Shown in pieces: positions 27,215 to 36,349 of a DNA stretch of 64,000 nucleotides. The first letter of the stretch is position 1; each line of letters opens with the position of its first letter. Origin of the DNA: DASQUK01 sp963756425 (lineage in GTDB: Bacteria; Actinomycetota; Acidimicrobiia; Acidimicrobiales; VFJN01); assembly GCA_963756425.1 (NCBI GenBank), contig CAVWNW010000015.1:1-64000 (forward strand). The letters run 5' to 3'. A model generated the notes under the pieces. That model was not told the origin of the DNA. It ran no database searches and worked only from the letters and a program-made list of their open reading frames with translations. Both the position numbers and the translations under genes were made by a program.

Positions 27215-28188
27215 CAGGGTGCCGCCTCCGCGGGCCGGGCCGCGCAGCCCCGGTAGCGTTCGACCAGGTCGACGATCTCGTCGGTCACGAAGCGGAGCCG
27301 GTGCTCCAGGGCCGCATCGAGGCCGGGCGGCAGCTCGGGGGGCACCGTCGCCTCGATGAGGCTCCGCAGCAGGGCAGCGGTGTACCGGGTGACCGCCACG
27401 CGCGGCTCCATGCCGTGGTAGACGGCCCACGACGGCGTCTCGAGCTCGCCCCCCTGTGCCGAGTCGGGGGGTGACAGGAAGTGCGACATGCCCCCAATGT
27501 GGATCAGCTCTTCGGGGTCGACGTGCCGCAAGGTCCTGCCGTCGACCTGGAGCAGGATGTTGACGATCTTGCCGGTGTCGTACACCTGGTAGAGGTGCCC
27601 TGCGGCCGCCAGCCTCGCGCGGGTCGCGTCGGCGAGCTCGGGCCCCGCCGAGCCCAGGCCGACGCCCCACCGGGCACAGGTCTCGTCGAGGTGGGCGCGC
27701 CGGTACATGGCGTAGTGCGGACAGCCGTAGACGAAGCCGTCGGGGTGGAAGAAGTGACGCCCGTCGAGGCCGAGCCCGAGGTGGGTGTCGGGGACCACGT
27801 GGTCGTCGACCCACACCTGCCGGCCCGACGTGACGGCCGAACAGGTGCGCAGCAGCTCGAGGTACGGCGCGAGGAATGGCCCCCGAGCTTTGATGTCGGG
27901 ATCGACCAGGCAGAACAGCTCGCCGTCGTTCCGCTCGCGGCGGACGGCGTCCAGCGCCACGCCGTGGGCCACCATCGCGTCGGGCGACACGTCCATGACC
28001 TCGACCACCTGGCCGGGATGGGCGCTGGCGTAGTCATCCAGAAGTGCCAGCGTCTCGGGTGCGCAGCCGTTGGCCACGAGGCGGAACCGGGCGTCGCTGG
28101 TGTGGAGCAGGCTGCACACGAAGAAGCGCAGGTGCCAGAACACCCGGCCCGTCACCACGATGTTGAAGAGGGGCTGTTCCTCCGACAT
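27214..28188 (-). CDS. putative GT-A-fold glycosyltransferase, unnamed family
   Basis: A 324-residue soluble protein. It has a plausible metal-binding D-x-D in FCLVDPDIKARGPFL (DPD at 96-98), and the strand order before it (FNIVVTGRVFWHLRFF, RFRLVANGC) fits a GT-A fold. It is clearly homologous to the second half of the sulfatase fusion at 38879-41290. Shared blocks are ALDAV, DPDI, YGxPHxAMYRRA, VYDTGKIVNILLQ and HxGGMSHxLxPP. I do not recognise a named family, so glycosyl transfer is inferred from the DxD and context. ATG 28188 is preferred over ATG 28200 because ATGGGG lies six bases upstream. TGATG coupling to the WecD-like gene suggests it uses the aminosugar. Confidence 0.68.
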   Translation of the reverse strand: MSEEQPLFNIVVTGRVFWHLRFFVCSLLHTSDARFRLVANGCAPETLALLDDYASAHPGQVVEVMDVSPDAMVAHGVALDAVRRERNDGELFCLVDPDIKARGPFLAPYLELLRTCSAVTSGRQVWVDDHVVPDTHLGLGLDGRHFFHPDGFVYGCPHYAMYRRAHLDETCARWGVGLGSAGPELADATRARLAAAGHLYQVYDTGKIVNILLQVDGRTLRHVDPEELIHIGGMSHFLSPPDSAQGGELETPSWAVYHGMEPRVAVTRYTAALLRSLIEATVPPELPPGLDAALEHRLRFVTDEIVDLVERYRGCAARPAEAAP

Positions 28189-28274
28189 GCGATACCCCAT
28201 CCCAGTTCATCGTCGGGGCTCGTGCCTGTGTCGGCGGCAGCCGCCCCTGATCGCGGTTCCCGCAGCAGCGCGGC

Positions 28275-28360
28275 AGGGTAGCAGGCGGTCGCGCGCCGGA
28301 CCCGGGGGGGCAGGGTGGGCGGACCGGCGCCCGCCGGGCCCGCCCCCGCCCGGCTACGGT
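28275..28360. promoter_or_regulatory. divergent promoter region, aminosugar operon and FkbM gene
   Basis: Minus-strand TACCCT (28275-28280) lies 86 bases before ATG 28188. Plus-strand TACGGT (28355-28360) lies 40 bases before ATG 28401, preceded by GC as in most other boxes here. The rest of this 212-base gap is GC-rich with no ORF or strong hairpin that I can see. Confidence 0.35.
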
Positions 28361-28400
28361 GCCGCTGGCCCGCTTGGGACGAGCAGGGGCCGGGGTGGGG

Positions 28401-29138
28401 ATGCGATTCACCGTGCATGACGACGACGGGGAGCCCGTCGAGTTCGAGTGCCCTGACTCGGTCGCCTCGCGGTGGACCAACGCGCCGATCCTCGAGGGGC
28501 GGACCTATCCCTACCTGCCCTTCGTCGACGACGTCCGCGTCGTGTTCGACGTCGGCGCCAACTGTGGCGCAGCCAGCGTCCACTTCGCCCGCCACCATCC
28601 CGCCGCCACCGTGCACGCCTTCGAGCCGGGCCGCGAGGCACGCTCATACCTCGAGCGCAACGTGGCGGGGCTCCCCAACGTGCGGGTGCACCCCTTCGGG
28701 CTGTACTCAACCCACCGGCGGGCCCTCCTCTACCGGGGTAACGGGGACCTGGGGATGGCGTCGGTGATCCGTCGTGAGGTGAACCTCGACGAGAGCGAGC
28801 CGGTCGAGCTGCGGGCCGGCGGGGCCTGGGCGGCCGACCAGGCGATCGACCGGATCGACATCCTCAAGGTCGACGTCGAGGGTTGCGAGGTCGCGGTGTT
28901 GGAGGGGTTGGTGGATCTGCTGCCGACCGTCAAGGTGCTGTTCGTCGAATACGACTCGCGCCACGCCCGCAGGGCGCTGGGTCGCCTGCTGGACGCGACC
29001 CACGAGCTGTACATCGGCAACATGTTCCTCGACCAGGGCGAGTGCGCGTACCTGCGGGCCGACGTCGCGGGGATCGACGCTGCCACCGAGCACCTCCGCC
29101 TGGCGTTCGCCGCCTCCCTGGGGCAGCCGCCGCGGTAG
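28401..29138 (+). CDS. FkbM-family methyltransferase
   Basis: A 245-residue SAM-dependent methyltransferase. VVFDVGANCGAASVHFA is the FkbM SAM loop, VHAFEPGREARSYLERNV continues the Rossmann fold, and ILKVDVEGCEVAVLEGL is the diagnostic KxDxEGxE motif. It probably O-methylates a sugar of the polymer. ATG 28401 follows GGGGTGGGG; the frame extends to 28359 without homology. It is a single-gene unit between two minus operons, 23 bases from the convergent GT4 stop. Confidence 0.85.
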   Translation: MRFTVHDDDGEPVEFECPDSVASRWTNAPILEGRTYPYLPFVDDVRVVFDVGANCGAASVHFARHHPAATVHAFEPGREARSYLERNVAGLPNVRVHPFGLYSTHRRALLYRGNGDLGMASVIRREVNLDESEPVELRAGGAWAADQAIDRIDILKVDVEGCEVAVLEGLVDLLPTVKVLFVEYDSRHARRALGRLLDATHELYIGNMFLDQGECAYLRADVAGIDAATEHLRLAFAASLGQPPR

Positions 29139-29161
29139 GGGCATCGTCGAGTGGGCAGCGG

Positions 29162-30205
29162 CTACGACGTCGTCGGCGCACACGCCGCCGGGCGCTGGTA
29201 GCGCGCAGGGTCCGCGATGTATGCCTCGAGCACGGGGTCCAGGAGCGCAGCTGTGCGGTCCCAGTCGAACCGGCTCCGCACCAGCTCGGCACCAGCAGCA
29301 GCAAGCCGGGTGCGCTCGGTGACGTCCTGGAGCAGCCGCTCTGCGGCGTCGGCCAACGCCGTCGACTCGCCGGGCGGAACGACCAGGGCCGTCTCGCCGT
29401 TCACCGCGTAGTCGCGAGAGCCGCCGTTGTCTGTGGTGACCAGGGCGCAACCGCAAGCCATCGCCTCCACCGCCGTGTAGCCGAAGCCCTCGTGGTAGCT
29501 GGGCTGCAGGAACAAGAGGCTCTCGTTGTAGATCTGGTTGGCCAGCGTGGCGTGGTCGGGTGCCTGCCAGAAGTGCACCCAGCCCGCCAACGGGAGCGAC
29601 GGTGGGTCGATCCCGAACACCACGGCCCGTAGGTCAGGGAGGCGTCGCCTCAACTCGTCGAGCGCCGCCACGCCGACGGCGAAACCCTTCTCGCGATGGG
29701 GATGCGACAGCATGGCGACGTCGTACCGGCGTGCGTCCTGCGCTGTGCGAACGGCGAAGGTGCTGTGGTCGAGCCCGAGCGGCAGGTACCACAGCTGCTC
29801 CGGCGGTGAGCCGTAGGCGGCTCCCACGTCGACCAGCCAGCTCGCGACGCAGACCTTGGGCGTGGGAGTCCGGAAGAGGTCTTGCTCGACGTCTTCGCCC
29901 AGCATCCGGTATCCCTGCACCAGGTCGACCGGCAGGCCCAGCCGCCGGGGCGCCGTTCCGCCGAAGACAACGTCTCCTGCCGGAATTCGCGGGTCGTCCA
30001 ACCGGTCGACCAAGTGATGCGCAATGCGTTCGTCGAACGGGAACGGCGGTAGCTCGTCCAGGCTCTCCACCCGATACCGCGTCAGCGGCCCGTGGACGAA
30101 ATGGACCTCATGACCCCGCCGCGCGCAGGCGTTGGCCAGTTCGTAGAGCACGATGACGCCGCCGGTCCGGTCGGGAGCGCTCGGGTAGGCGAAGGTGAGG
30201 ATCAC
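29162..30205 (-). CDS. GT4-like glycosyltransferase (GT-B fold)
   Basis: A 347-residue GT-B enzyme. The N-terminal ILTFAYPSAPDRTGGVIVLYELANACARRGHEVHFV is a typical acceptor domain. The donor domain has SYHEGFGYTAVEAMACGCALV (E-x7-E) and TDNGGSRDYAVNGETALVV. It is a close paralogue of the gene at 41336 and of the relic at 24996. In all of them the sequence between the two domains carries VLIQGY/LVQGY and PKVCVAxWLVxVG, so they form a local subfamily. It is third in the operon PhyH, GT-C, GT4, with a 24-base gap. Sugar and acceptor are unknown. Confidence 0.82.
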   Translation of the reverse strand: MILTFAYPSAPDRTGGVIVLYELANACARRGHEVHFVHGPLTRYRVESLDELPPFPFDERIAHHLVDRLDDPRIPAGDVVFGGTAPRRLGLPVDLVQGYRMLGEDVEQDLFRTPTPKVCVASWLVDVGAAYGSPPEQLWYLPLGLDHSTFAVRTAQDARRYDVAMLSHPHREKGFAVGVAALDELRRRLPDLRAVVFGIDPPSLPLAGWVHFWQAPDHATLANQIYNESLLFLQPSYHEGFGYTAVEAMACGCALVTTDNGGSRDYAVNGETALVVPPGESTALADAAERLLQDVTERTRLAAAGAELVRSRFDWDRTAALLDPVLEAYIADPARYQRPAACAPTTS

Positions 30206-30229
30206 GCGACCTCGGGGCTGACAGTCATC

Positions 30230-31840
30230 TCACTGGCGTCCTCGTGGCGCGCACACGTGGGGCTGCTGACCCAGCGGGGGCCGTACGATCACGTCCACCG
30301 GGCCAGCCTGAGCTTGGACCACCGAACCATCGCGGCTGAAGAACGACCGCGGCTGCGACTCGTGAGTGCCGTCACTGGTCGTGAGGTTGACGGTCCCGGA
30401 GAACCCGATCTGGTCACCCGCATCGAGTGTCAACGTCAGGGGACCGGTCAGGCGGGGGCACGCGGGTCCCGACGACACATCCATCTGGGTGAGCACGAGC
30501 CACGCCGTCGCCGTGAGATCGCGGACCGGGGCGGCACGATCGGGCGTGGGGATCCGGCCAGCGTCCGCTTGGCGAGCCAGCCACCCGGCAGTCAGGGGTA
30601 GTTGGAAAGGACCGGCGGGCGTGGGCTTGGTGTCCGGCGGTACGTCATCGACAAACGGGGAGTGGGCAATGCCGAAGATGAGCTGGCGGTTTCCCCGGAG
30701 GAGCCAATCGGTGTGCGACAGGCGGTCGAGGTTGCCGGGTAAGCCGATGGCGAGCGGAAGCAGCGCCACGACCCCCAAGAACAGGCGGCGTCGGGCCAAT
30801 TGCTCGGCACCGGCCGCCACGAGGGGGAGCAGGAGCGCCGCACCGACGTGGAGGTAGTGGCCCGATTCGTAGGTCTCCACGAACATCGCGCGGGCGAGCG
30901 CCGTCAGCCCGGCGAACCCCGTCCAGCTCACGGCGAGACCGATAGGAAGGGCTGCGTCGTCCGACGCCCGGGACCGCCACGCCCGCTGGACGGCTGCGCC
31001 CAGCCCGAGTCCCGCGACCGCGACCAGGACGGCACCAACGCCTCCCTGAGCGAGCGCATCGAACGTCGCCCAGAACATCCGACCGGCGAACCGGATCGCC
31101 TGAGTGCTGAGGTCAAGTGGCGTGGCACCGTCGCGGCCATACACCACATACCAGGTCGCGTAGATCGCCCCGAGCGGCACCCCGTAGAACGCCGCTACCC
31201 GCGCGCCCCGACGCATAAGTGTCGTGACCCCGACCCCCACGGCGATGGGAGGAAATGCCGCTGATGTCATGAGCCCCAGGAGTCCGACGCCGAGGGCCAG
31301 CCAATCGCGCCGCGTGACCTCCCGAGGGCCGTCGGCCAAGAGGAACAGCGCCAGCCCGCACACCACCGACCCCGTCAGCGACACCTGGAAGCCGTACACC
31401 ATGTTCTCTCGGCCCGAGCCGAAGAACAGGAACGCCACGGCGACCGCCGTGGCAATCCAGCCTCGGACACCGAGCCGCCGTGTGACCACGCGCACGAGCA
31501 CGGCGGCGACTACGTGGGCGATGACGACCGGCACCTGGTAGGGCAGGTAACTGCGGAGCCCCCAGAGCTCGAAGTTGAGGCGGTAGTCGAACCGCAGCAG
31601 CGTGATCCAGTGGCCGTTGTGCCCGTCGAGGTATCCGGGGCTGGTCAGGCCGTCACGCGTCAGCACCCACCAGTCGTCGAGGAAGAACCAGTGATCCCGG
31701 CCGAACCAGAGCAGCAGCGGCACAGCGAACGCCACCGCCACGCCGAACACCCTCGCCGACCAACGCTCGCTCCGGCTCGACTCGTCTCCCTGCGTTGGTG
31801 TGGCAGCCACCCCCGCGGTCGACGTCGCCAGCTCGGTCAC
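30230..31840 (-). CDS. GT-C-like polytopic membrane protein
   Basis: A 536-residue protein with about 11 membrane helices and a C-terminal soluble domain of about 120 residues (SLTLDAG-type beta segments) that would face outside. HWFFLDDWWVLTRDG after helix 1 provides the two acidic residues expected of a GT-C catalytic loop. GHWITLLRFDYRLNFELWGL and FFGSGRENMVYGFQVSLTGS are shared with the paralogue at 44802. It probably uses a polyprenyl-phosphate sugar at the outer membrane face; substrate unknown. This copy is intact and serves as the reference for the twice-frameshifted paralogue. Confidence 0.74.
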   Translation of the reverse strand: MTELATSTAGVAATPTQGDESSRSERWSARVFGVAVAFAVPLLLWFGRDHWFFLDDWWVLTRDGLTSPGYLDGHNGHWITLLRFDYRLNFELWGLRSYLPYQVPVVIAHVVAAVLVRVVTRRLGVRGWIATAVAVAFLFFGSGRENMVYGFQVSLTGSVVCGLALFLLADGPREVTRRDWLALGVGLLGLMTSAAFPPIAVGVGVTTLMRRGARVAAFYGVPLGAIYATWYVVYGRDGATPLDLSTQAIRFAGRMFWATFDALAQGGVGAVLVAVAGLGLGAAVQRAWRSRASDDAALPIGLAVSWTGFAGLTALARAMFVETYESGHYLHVGAALLLPLVAAGAEQLARRRLFLGVVALLPLAIGLPGNLDRLSHTDWLLRGNRQLIFGIAHSPFVDDVPPDTKPTPAGPFQLPLTAGWLARQADAGRIPTPDRAAPVRDLTATAWLVLTQMDVSSGPACPRLTGPLTLTLDAGDQIGFSGTVNLTTSDGTHESQPRSFFSRDGSVVQAQAGPVDVIVRPPLGQQPHVCAPRGRQ

Positions 31841-31858
31841 GACGGTGACAACACCAGG

Positions 31859-32899
31859 TCAGTAAGCGAGCGGGATCTGCCCGTCCGGGTAGCTGGAGGG
31901 GGCGAAGAACCATGACTCGATCGCCCACCGTTCCTGCGTCATGCCCGGCCGGATCCCGGTGCGGTGCAGGAACATGTGGTCGAAGAGCAGGGCGTCGCCA
32001 GGGCCGAACTCGGGGCTAAGGACCTCGGCGGCCCCACCGGCGGCGTCCTCGACCACCTGCGGGGACACCGACCAGTCGAACAAGGCTCCCTCGGTGCCGG
32101 TGGGGAGGATCTCGTCGAAGCGCTGCGGGACAATGTCGAGCCCCGGAGCGTCGACGCCGCAGGGCGAGAGCGCCAACCACAGGTTGAGGGACCGCACGCC
32201 GCGACCGAGGAAAGCGCCGTCCTGGTGCCAGTTCGTGTTGGTGTCGATGGGCACGCGGCGCAACGTGCACTTGTTCGCCGAGAGGGCCGGCCGTTCCCCG
32301 AAGTACGCCTCGATGAGTGCGGCGATGCCCGTGTCCTCGACGAGCTCCATCAGCTCGAAGAGCATGCGGGGCGAGTCGGCCGTCCAGAGGCCCCCGCTCG
32401 CCCGTACCCAGCCGCGCCGTCGCCAGGCGAACTGGCCGGCGCTCGGCGGCGCGAAGGGGACGTACCAGGGTGACGCCGCCTGTGACCCGGACGCCTCACA
32501 CGCGTCGAACGCGTCCAGCGCTCGGTCGATGCCGCGGGCGAACGCTTCGGCGTGCTCGGGTGGAATGAGCCCCCGTACGAGCACGCAGCCGTGCCGGGCG
32601 AGCTCGCGGCGCAAGATGGCGATGGTGAGGTCACGCGGATCGGTCGGCGCCAGCGACCCGCCGGCCTCCTCGCGGACGACCTCGGGCGACAGCGCCTCGG
32701 GCGAACGCCGGGGCAACGACGCGAACACGTCGTGGCGCAGCATCACGAGGCGCTCTTCGAGCTGCGCATCGTGCCGCCCCCGGTTCGCCTCGGTCAATCG
32801 TCGGACGGCGTCGAGCCCGTTGCCCTCGTCCACCAGCCGGTTCGCCTCGGCCAGCAGGTTCGGAACCGTCATCTCGAGGTGAGGAGAGGTGTTGCCCAT
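31859..32899 (-). CDS. phytanoyl-CoA dioxygenase (PhyH) family oxygenase
   Basis: A 346-residue Fe(II)/2-oxoglutarate-dependent oxygenase. The iron ligands are H-x-D in NTNWHQDGAFLGRG (near residue 223) and the distal His in FDHMFLHRTGIRPG, where the following Arg binds oxoglutarate. The N-terminal 90 residues are helical and not part of the usual core. The family hydroxylates diverse small molecules; here it could oxidise a sugar or lipid carrier of the glycan (inference). It heads a three-gene operon. ATG 32899 follows a CTGGGGG ribosome site within an upstream element shared with the gene at 43864. Confidence 0.82.
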   Translation of the reverse strand: MGNTSPHLEMTVPNLLAEANRLVDEGNGLDAVRRLTEANRGRHDAQLEERLVMLRHDVFASLPRRSPEALSPEVVREEAGGSLAPTDPRDLTIAILRRELARHGCVLVRGLIPPEHAEAFARGIDRALDAFDACEASGSQAASPWYVPFAPPSAGQFAWRRRGWVRASGGLWTADSPRMLFELMELVEDTGIAALIEAYFGERPALSANKCTLRRVPIDTNTNWHQDGAFLGRGVRSLNLWLALSPCGVDAPGLDIVPQRFDEILPTGTEGALFDWSVSPQVVEDAAGGAAEVLSPEFGPGDALLFDHMFLHRTGIRPGMTQERWAIESWFFAPSSYPDGQIPLAY

Positions 32900-32903
32900 C
32901 GTT

Positions 32904-32925
32904 CCCCCAGGTCGTCGAACGGCCC
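32904..32925 (-). promoter_or_regulatory. conserved 22-base leader element, copy 1
   Basis: On the minus strand this begins GGGCCGTTCGACGACCTGG and ends four bases before ATG 32899. The same 22 bases with two substitutions occur at 43868-43889, three bases before the methyltransferase ATG 43864. The end of the element (CTGGGGG) is the ribosome site; the first part has no obvious role. A looser version (CTGTTCGACCGGGG) precedes the mini-ORF at 46557. Confidence 0.45.
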
Positions 32926-32937
32926 ACCGCCGTCGCG

Positions 32938-33002
32938 ACCCTAGCCGCAGTGCCGCCGGACGGCCCGGTCGAGGGCTGCCTGAGCACCGCGTTTGCTACC
33001 GT
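32938..33002. promoter_or_regulatory. divergent promoters, PhyH operon and giant-protein operon
   Basis: Minus-strand GCTAGGGT has TAGGGT at 32938-32943, 38 bases before ATG 32899. Plus-strand GCTACCGT has TACCGT at 32997-33002, 38 bases before ATG 33041. The equal spacing and the shared GC before the box make both credible -10 elements. No TTGAC-like -35 was seen. Confidence 0.42.
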
Positions 33003-33040
33003 CGGCCTTCTCTGGGTCACCGTGGAAGGGCTGCTTGGGG

Positions 33041-36000
33041 ATGTACCAGCTCTGGGACGACGTCGTCGCGCCGGTGATCGACGCGCTCGGCGCCGACCGG
33101 GTCATCGAGATCGGGGCGCTGCGGGGCGAGACCACCACGCGGATGCTGGAGCGCCTCGGCCCCGACTGCGAGCTGCACGTGATCGATCCCGAGCCGCAGT
33201 TCGACCCGGCGGAGCATGAGCAGGCGTTTCCCGGGCGGTACCACTTCCACCGGGGGACGAGCCACGAGGTGCTGCCCAGCCTGCCGCCCGCCGACATCGT
33301 CCTCGTCGACGGCGATCACAACTGGTTCACCGTGTACCACGAGCTCCGGATGCTGGCCGACACGGCACGCCGGACCGGCGCCCCGCTCCCGGTTCTGGTC
33401 CTTCACGACGTCGGTTGGCCCTACGGCCGGCGTGACCTCTACTACGAGCCCGACCGCATCCCCGCAGAGTTCCGGCAACCGTACGCCCGCGCGGGGATGC
33501 GCCCCGGGGAGTCTGCGCTGGTCTACTTCGGCGGACTCAACCGCCACATGGCCAACGCCAGCCGCGAGGGGGGACCGCGCAACGGGGTCATGACGGCCGT
33601 CGACGACTTCGTCGCCGAGCATCCCCAACCGTTGCGGGTCGTCGTCCTGCCGATCTTCTACGGGTTGGCCATCGTCGCGGAGGCTGGCGTCCTCGAAGCG
33701 CACCCCGCCATGACGGCGTTCCTCGACCACCTCGAGAGCCCCGAGGGGCAGCGCGCGCTGCTTGAGCTTGGTGAGCACATCAGGATCGACGAGGCGATCC
33801 TCACCCAGGCCTGGCTCCGCACCCTCGAAGAACAGGGCCAGCGCCGTGCGGACCGATACCTCGACCTCGTGAAGGCGTTGCTGCTCGACGAGCGCAGCCT
33901 GCAACATGAGCTGCGGGTCGCCTACGTGCTGGGCCTTCGGGGGGCGGCTCCCGACCCGAGCGCGCTGCGTGACCCCGTGCGGGCGATGTCCCATCGATAC
34001 CTGCAGCTCTTGGGGGCGCGGCACGCCGGCCGTCCGGCCGCGGACGGGCTGCCCGGCCTGGCGCTCACGACCATGGGACGGGCCCAGCTCGAGCGGTTGG
34101 CCGACGCGGCGGGACGGGTCCTGGCGACGGGCGTCCCCGGCGACTTCGCGGAGGTCGGCGTGGGCGGCGGGGGCGGGGCGATCCTGCTGGGGGCGATGCT
34201 CGGCGTCCACGAGGTGGCCGACCGGCGGATCTGGCTTGCAGACACGTTCTCGGCCACGTCGCGGCCCGTCGGCGGTGGCGATGCCGAGAGCACCGAGCTG
34301 CCGCCGGCCGTGCGCCGGCTGGCCAGCGACCTCAACGCAGTGCGCGACAACCTCGCCCAGTTCGAGCTCCTCGACGAGCGAGTGAAGTTCCTGCAGGGGA
34401 GCCCGGCCGAGACCTTGGCCGACGCCGGCGTCGGCTCGTTGGCGGTCGTGCGCATCGGGGAGGGACCCGGCATTGACGCCGAGCAGGTGCTGGAGGTCCT
34501 CCACCCCTGCCTGTCGCCGGGCGCCGAGGTGATCGTGTCGGGGGTCGCCGACCCGGACGTCGAGGCCGCTATCGGTCGGGCCCGCCACCAGCTGGGCATC
34601 TCGGCGCCGATCGAGCGGGTCGACTGGAACGCGATCGCGTGGACGCACGAGGTGGCGGAGGAGCCTACCGCCGCGTCGGCCGAGGGTCCCGCAGCCAACG
34701 AGCTGGCGGCGGCGGCCCGCGCACAGGCCGCCAGTCATCCTCCCCTGGCGCCATCGGCGCCGTCGCCTAGCGTCGCCCTGTCGGTCATCGTGGTCTTCTA
34801 CAACATGCGGCGTGAGGCAGCCCGGACCCTCCATTCGTTGTCCCGCTCGTACCAGCGCGACATCCAGGACCTCGACTACGAGGTGCTGGTCGTCGACAAC
34901 GGCTCCGACTCAGACCAGTCTCTCGGGCGCGACTACGTGGCATCGTTCGGCACCGAGTTCCGGCTGCTCGAGCTGGGCGGCGATGCGCGGCCCTCCCCGA
35001 CCGGTGCGCTGAACGCCGGGATCGCCGCCTCCCGCGGTGAGGCGCTGGCGCTGATGATCGACGGCGCGCACGTGCTCAGCCCCGGCGTCCTCCACTTCGG
35101 GATGAAGGCACTGCGCATCTACGAGCCGGCCGTGGTGGCCACGCAGCAGTGGTACGTCGGGCCCGGCCAGCAGGGCGACGCACAACAGGCCGGCTACGAC
35201 CAGCGGGTGGAGGATCGGCTGTTCGCGTCCGTCGACTGGCCGGCGGACGGCTACCGGCTCTTCGAGATCGGCCACTTCATCGGCGAGCGCGACTGGTTCG
35301 ACGGCATCATCGAGAGCAACTGCCTGTTCGTCCCACGCAAGCTGTTGGAGCAGGTCGGTGGCTTCGACGAGAGCTTCTCGATGCCGGGGGGCGGCTACGC
35401 CAACCTCGACCTCTTCGAGCGGTTGGCCCAGGCGCCGGGTGTCACGCCCGCGAGCATCCTGGGCGAGGGCACCTTCCACCAGTTCCACGGAGGCACTACC
35501 ACCAACGTCGCCGACGAGGTGGCCCGGCGCGACCGCGTGGTGTCGTACCGCCGGCATTTCGAAGAGTTGCGCGGCCGGCGCCTGATCAGCCATGACCGGG
35601 CGTTCCACTATGTCGGCGCCCTGGCAGCTTGGGCCTCCCGGCGGACGCGGTCGAGGCGCTGGCCGACGCTGGCGTTCGACGCCCTGCGCGAGCCCACCGA
35701 CGTCGCCTCCCCGCCCGTCCCGGTGCCGGACGAGCTGAAGCTCGCCGCCATCGAGTCGATCTGGGATCACCAGGCATGGCGGGATGCCACCTGGCTCGGC
35801 TATCCCGTCAACCGGTACCCCACCGACCTGCACGCGTACCAGGAGATGCTGGCGAAGCTGCGCCCGGAGGTGGTGGTGCTGGTCGGCGAGGACGGTGGCC
35901 TCGGCGGGCGGGCACTGTGGGCCGCGTCGATCTGCGACCAGCTCCGGCACGGGCGGGTGCTGGCCGTGGGCGGTGACGCGGCGCCGGAGCGGCCGAGCCA

Positions 36001-36349
36001 CCCGCGGATCACCTACGTCGGGGGCGTGCCGGAGAGCCCGGAGGCCGCCGCGGAGGTGGCGAGACTGGCGCCCGAGGCGCCCGACGCCCTGGTGTTCCTC
36101 GGCCTCGGCGCCACCCACCGGGTGCTCGCCGCCTTCGAGCGGTACGCACCGCTCGTCCCCATCGGGGGCTACCTGGTAGTCGAGAACACCGTGGTAAACG
36201 GCAGGCCGGCCCGACCGGGGTTTGCTCCAGGACCATACGAGGCCGTCGAGTCCGTCCTGGGGAGGGGCGGCGACTTCGTGCCCGATCTCGCCGGAGAGCG
36301 GTACACGGTCACGTTCAACCGCAACGGTTACCTGAAGCGGGTTCGGTGA
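33041..36349 (+). CDS. four-domain methyltransferase-TylF-GT2-CmcI giant protein A
   Basis: 1,102 residues, first gene of a plus operon. Domain 1 (about 1-170) is a class I methyltransferase fold with VIEIGALRGETTTRML and LVDGDHNWFTVYHEL, followed by HDVGWPYGRRDLYYEP. A helical spacer follows. Domain 2 (about 345-545) is TylF-like but has RIGEGPG and VIVSGVAD where active TylF proteins have LDGDxYxS and VDDY. Domain 3 (about 578-870) is GT2: LSVIVVFYNMRREAARTLHSL, ALMIDGAHVL, VGGFDESFSMPGGGYANLDLFERL. Domain 4 (about 905-1102) is CmcI-like, ending YTVTFNRNGYLKRVR, but lacks the DSDH segment. ATG 33041 is used because protein B begins the same way. Active sugar transfer with scaffold-like methyltransferase folds is inference. 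Confidence 0.8.
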   Translation: MYQLWDDVVAPVIDALGADRVIEIGALRGETTTRMLERLGPDCELHVIDPEPQFDPAEHEQAFPGRYHFHRGTSHEVLPSLPPADIVLVDGDHNWFTVYHELRMLADTARRTGAPLPVLVLHDVGWPYGRRDLYYEPDRIPAEFRQPYARAGMRPGESALVYFGGLNRHMANASREGGPRNGVMTAVDDFVAEHPQPLRVVVLPIFYGLAIVAEAGVLEAHPAMTAFLDHLESPEGQRALLELGEHIRIDEAILTQAWLRTLEEQGQRRADRYLDLVKALLLDERSLQHELRVAYVLGLRGAAPDPSALRDPVRAMSHRYLQLLGARHAGRPAADGLPGLALTTMGRAQLERLADAAGRVLATGVPGDFAEVGVGGGGGAILLGAMLGVHEVADRRIWLADTFSATSRPVGGGDAESTELPPAVRRLASDLNAVRDNLAQFELLDERVKFLQGSPAETLADAGVGSLAVVRIGEGPGIDAEQVLEVLHPCLSPGAEVIVSGVADPDVEAAIGRARHQLGISAPIERVDWNAIAWTHEVAEEPTAASAEGPAANELAAAARAQAASHPPLAPSAPSPSVALSVIVVFYNMRREAARTLHSLSRSYQRDIQDLDYEVLVVDNGSDSDQSLGRDYVASFGTEFRLLELGGDARPSPTGALNAGIAASRGEALALMIDGAHVLSPGVLHFGMKALRIYEPAVVATQQWYVGPGQQGDAQQAGYDQRVEDRLFASVDWPADGYRLFEIGHFIGERDWFDGIIESNCLFVPRKLLEQVGGFDESFSMPGGGYANLDLFERLAQAPGVTPASILGEGTFHQFHGGTTTNVADEVARRDRVVSYRRHFEELRGRRLISHDRAFHYVGALAAWASRRTRSRRWPTLAFDALREPTDVASPPVPVPDELKLAAIESIWDHQAWRDATWLGYPVNRYPTDLHAYQEMLAKLRPEVVVLVGEDGGLGGRALWAASICDQLRHGRVLAVGGDAAPERPSHPRITYVGGVPESPEAAAEVARLAPEAPDALVFLGLGATHRVLAAFERYAPLVPIGGYLVVENTVVNGRPARPGFAPGPYEAVESVLGRGGDFVPDLAGERYTVTFNRNGYLKRVR

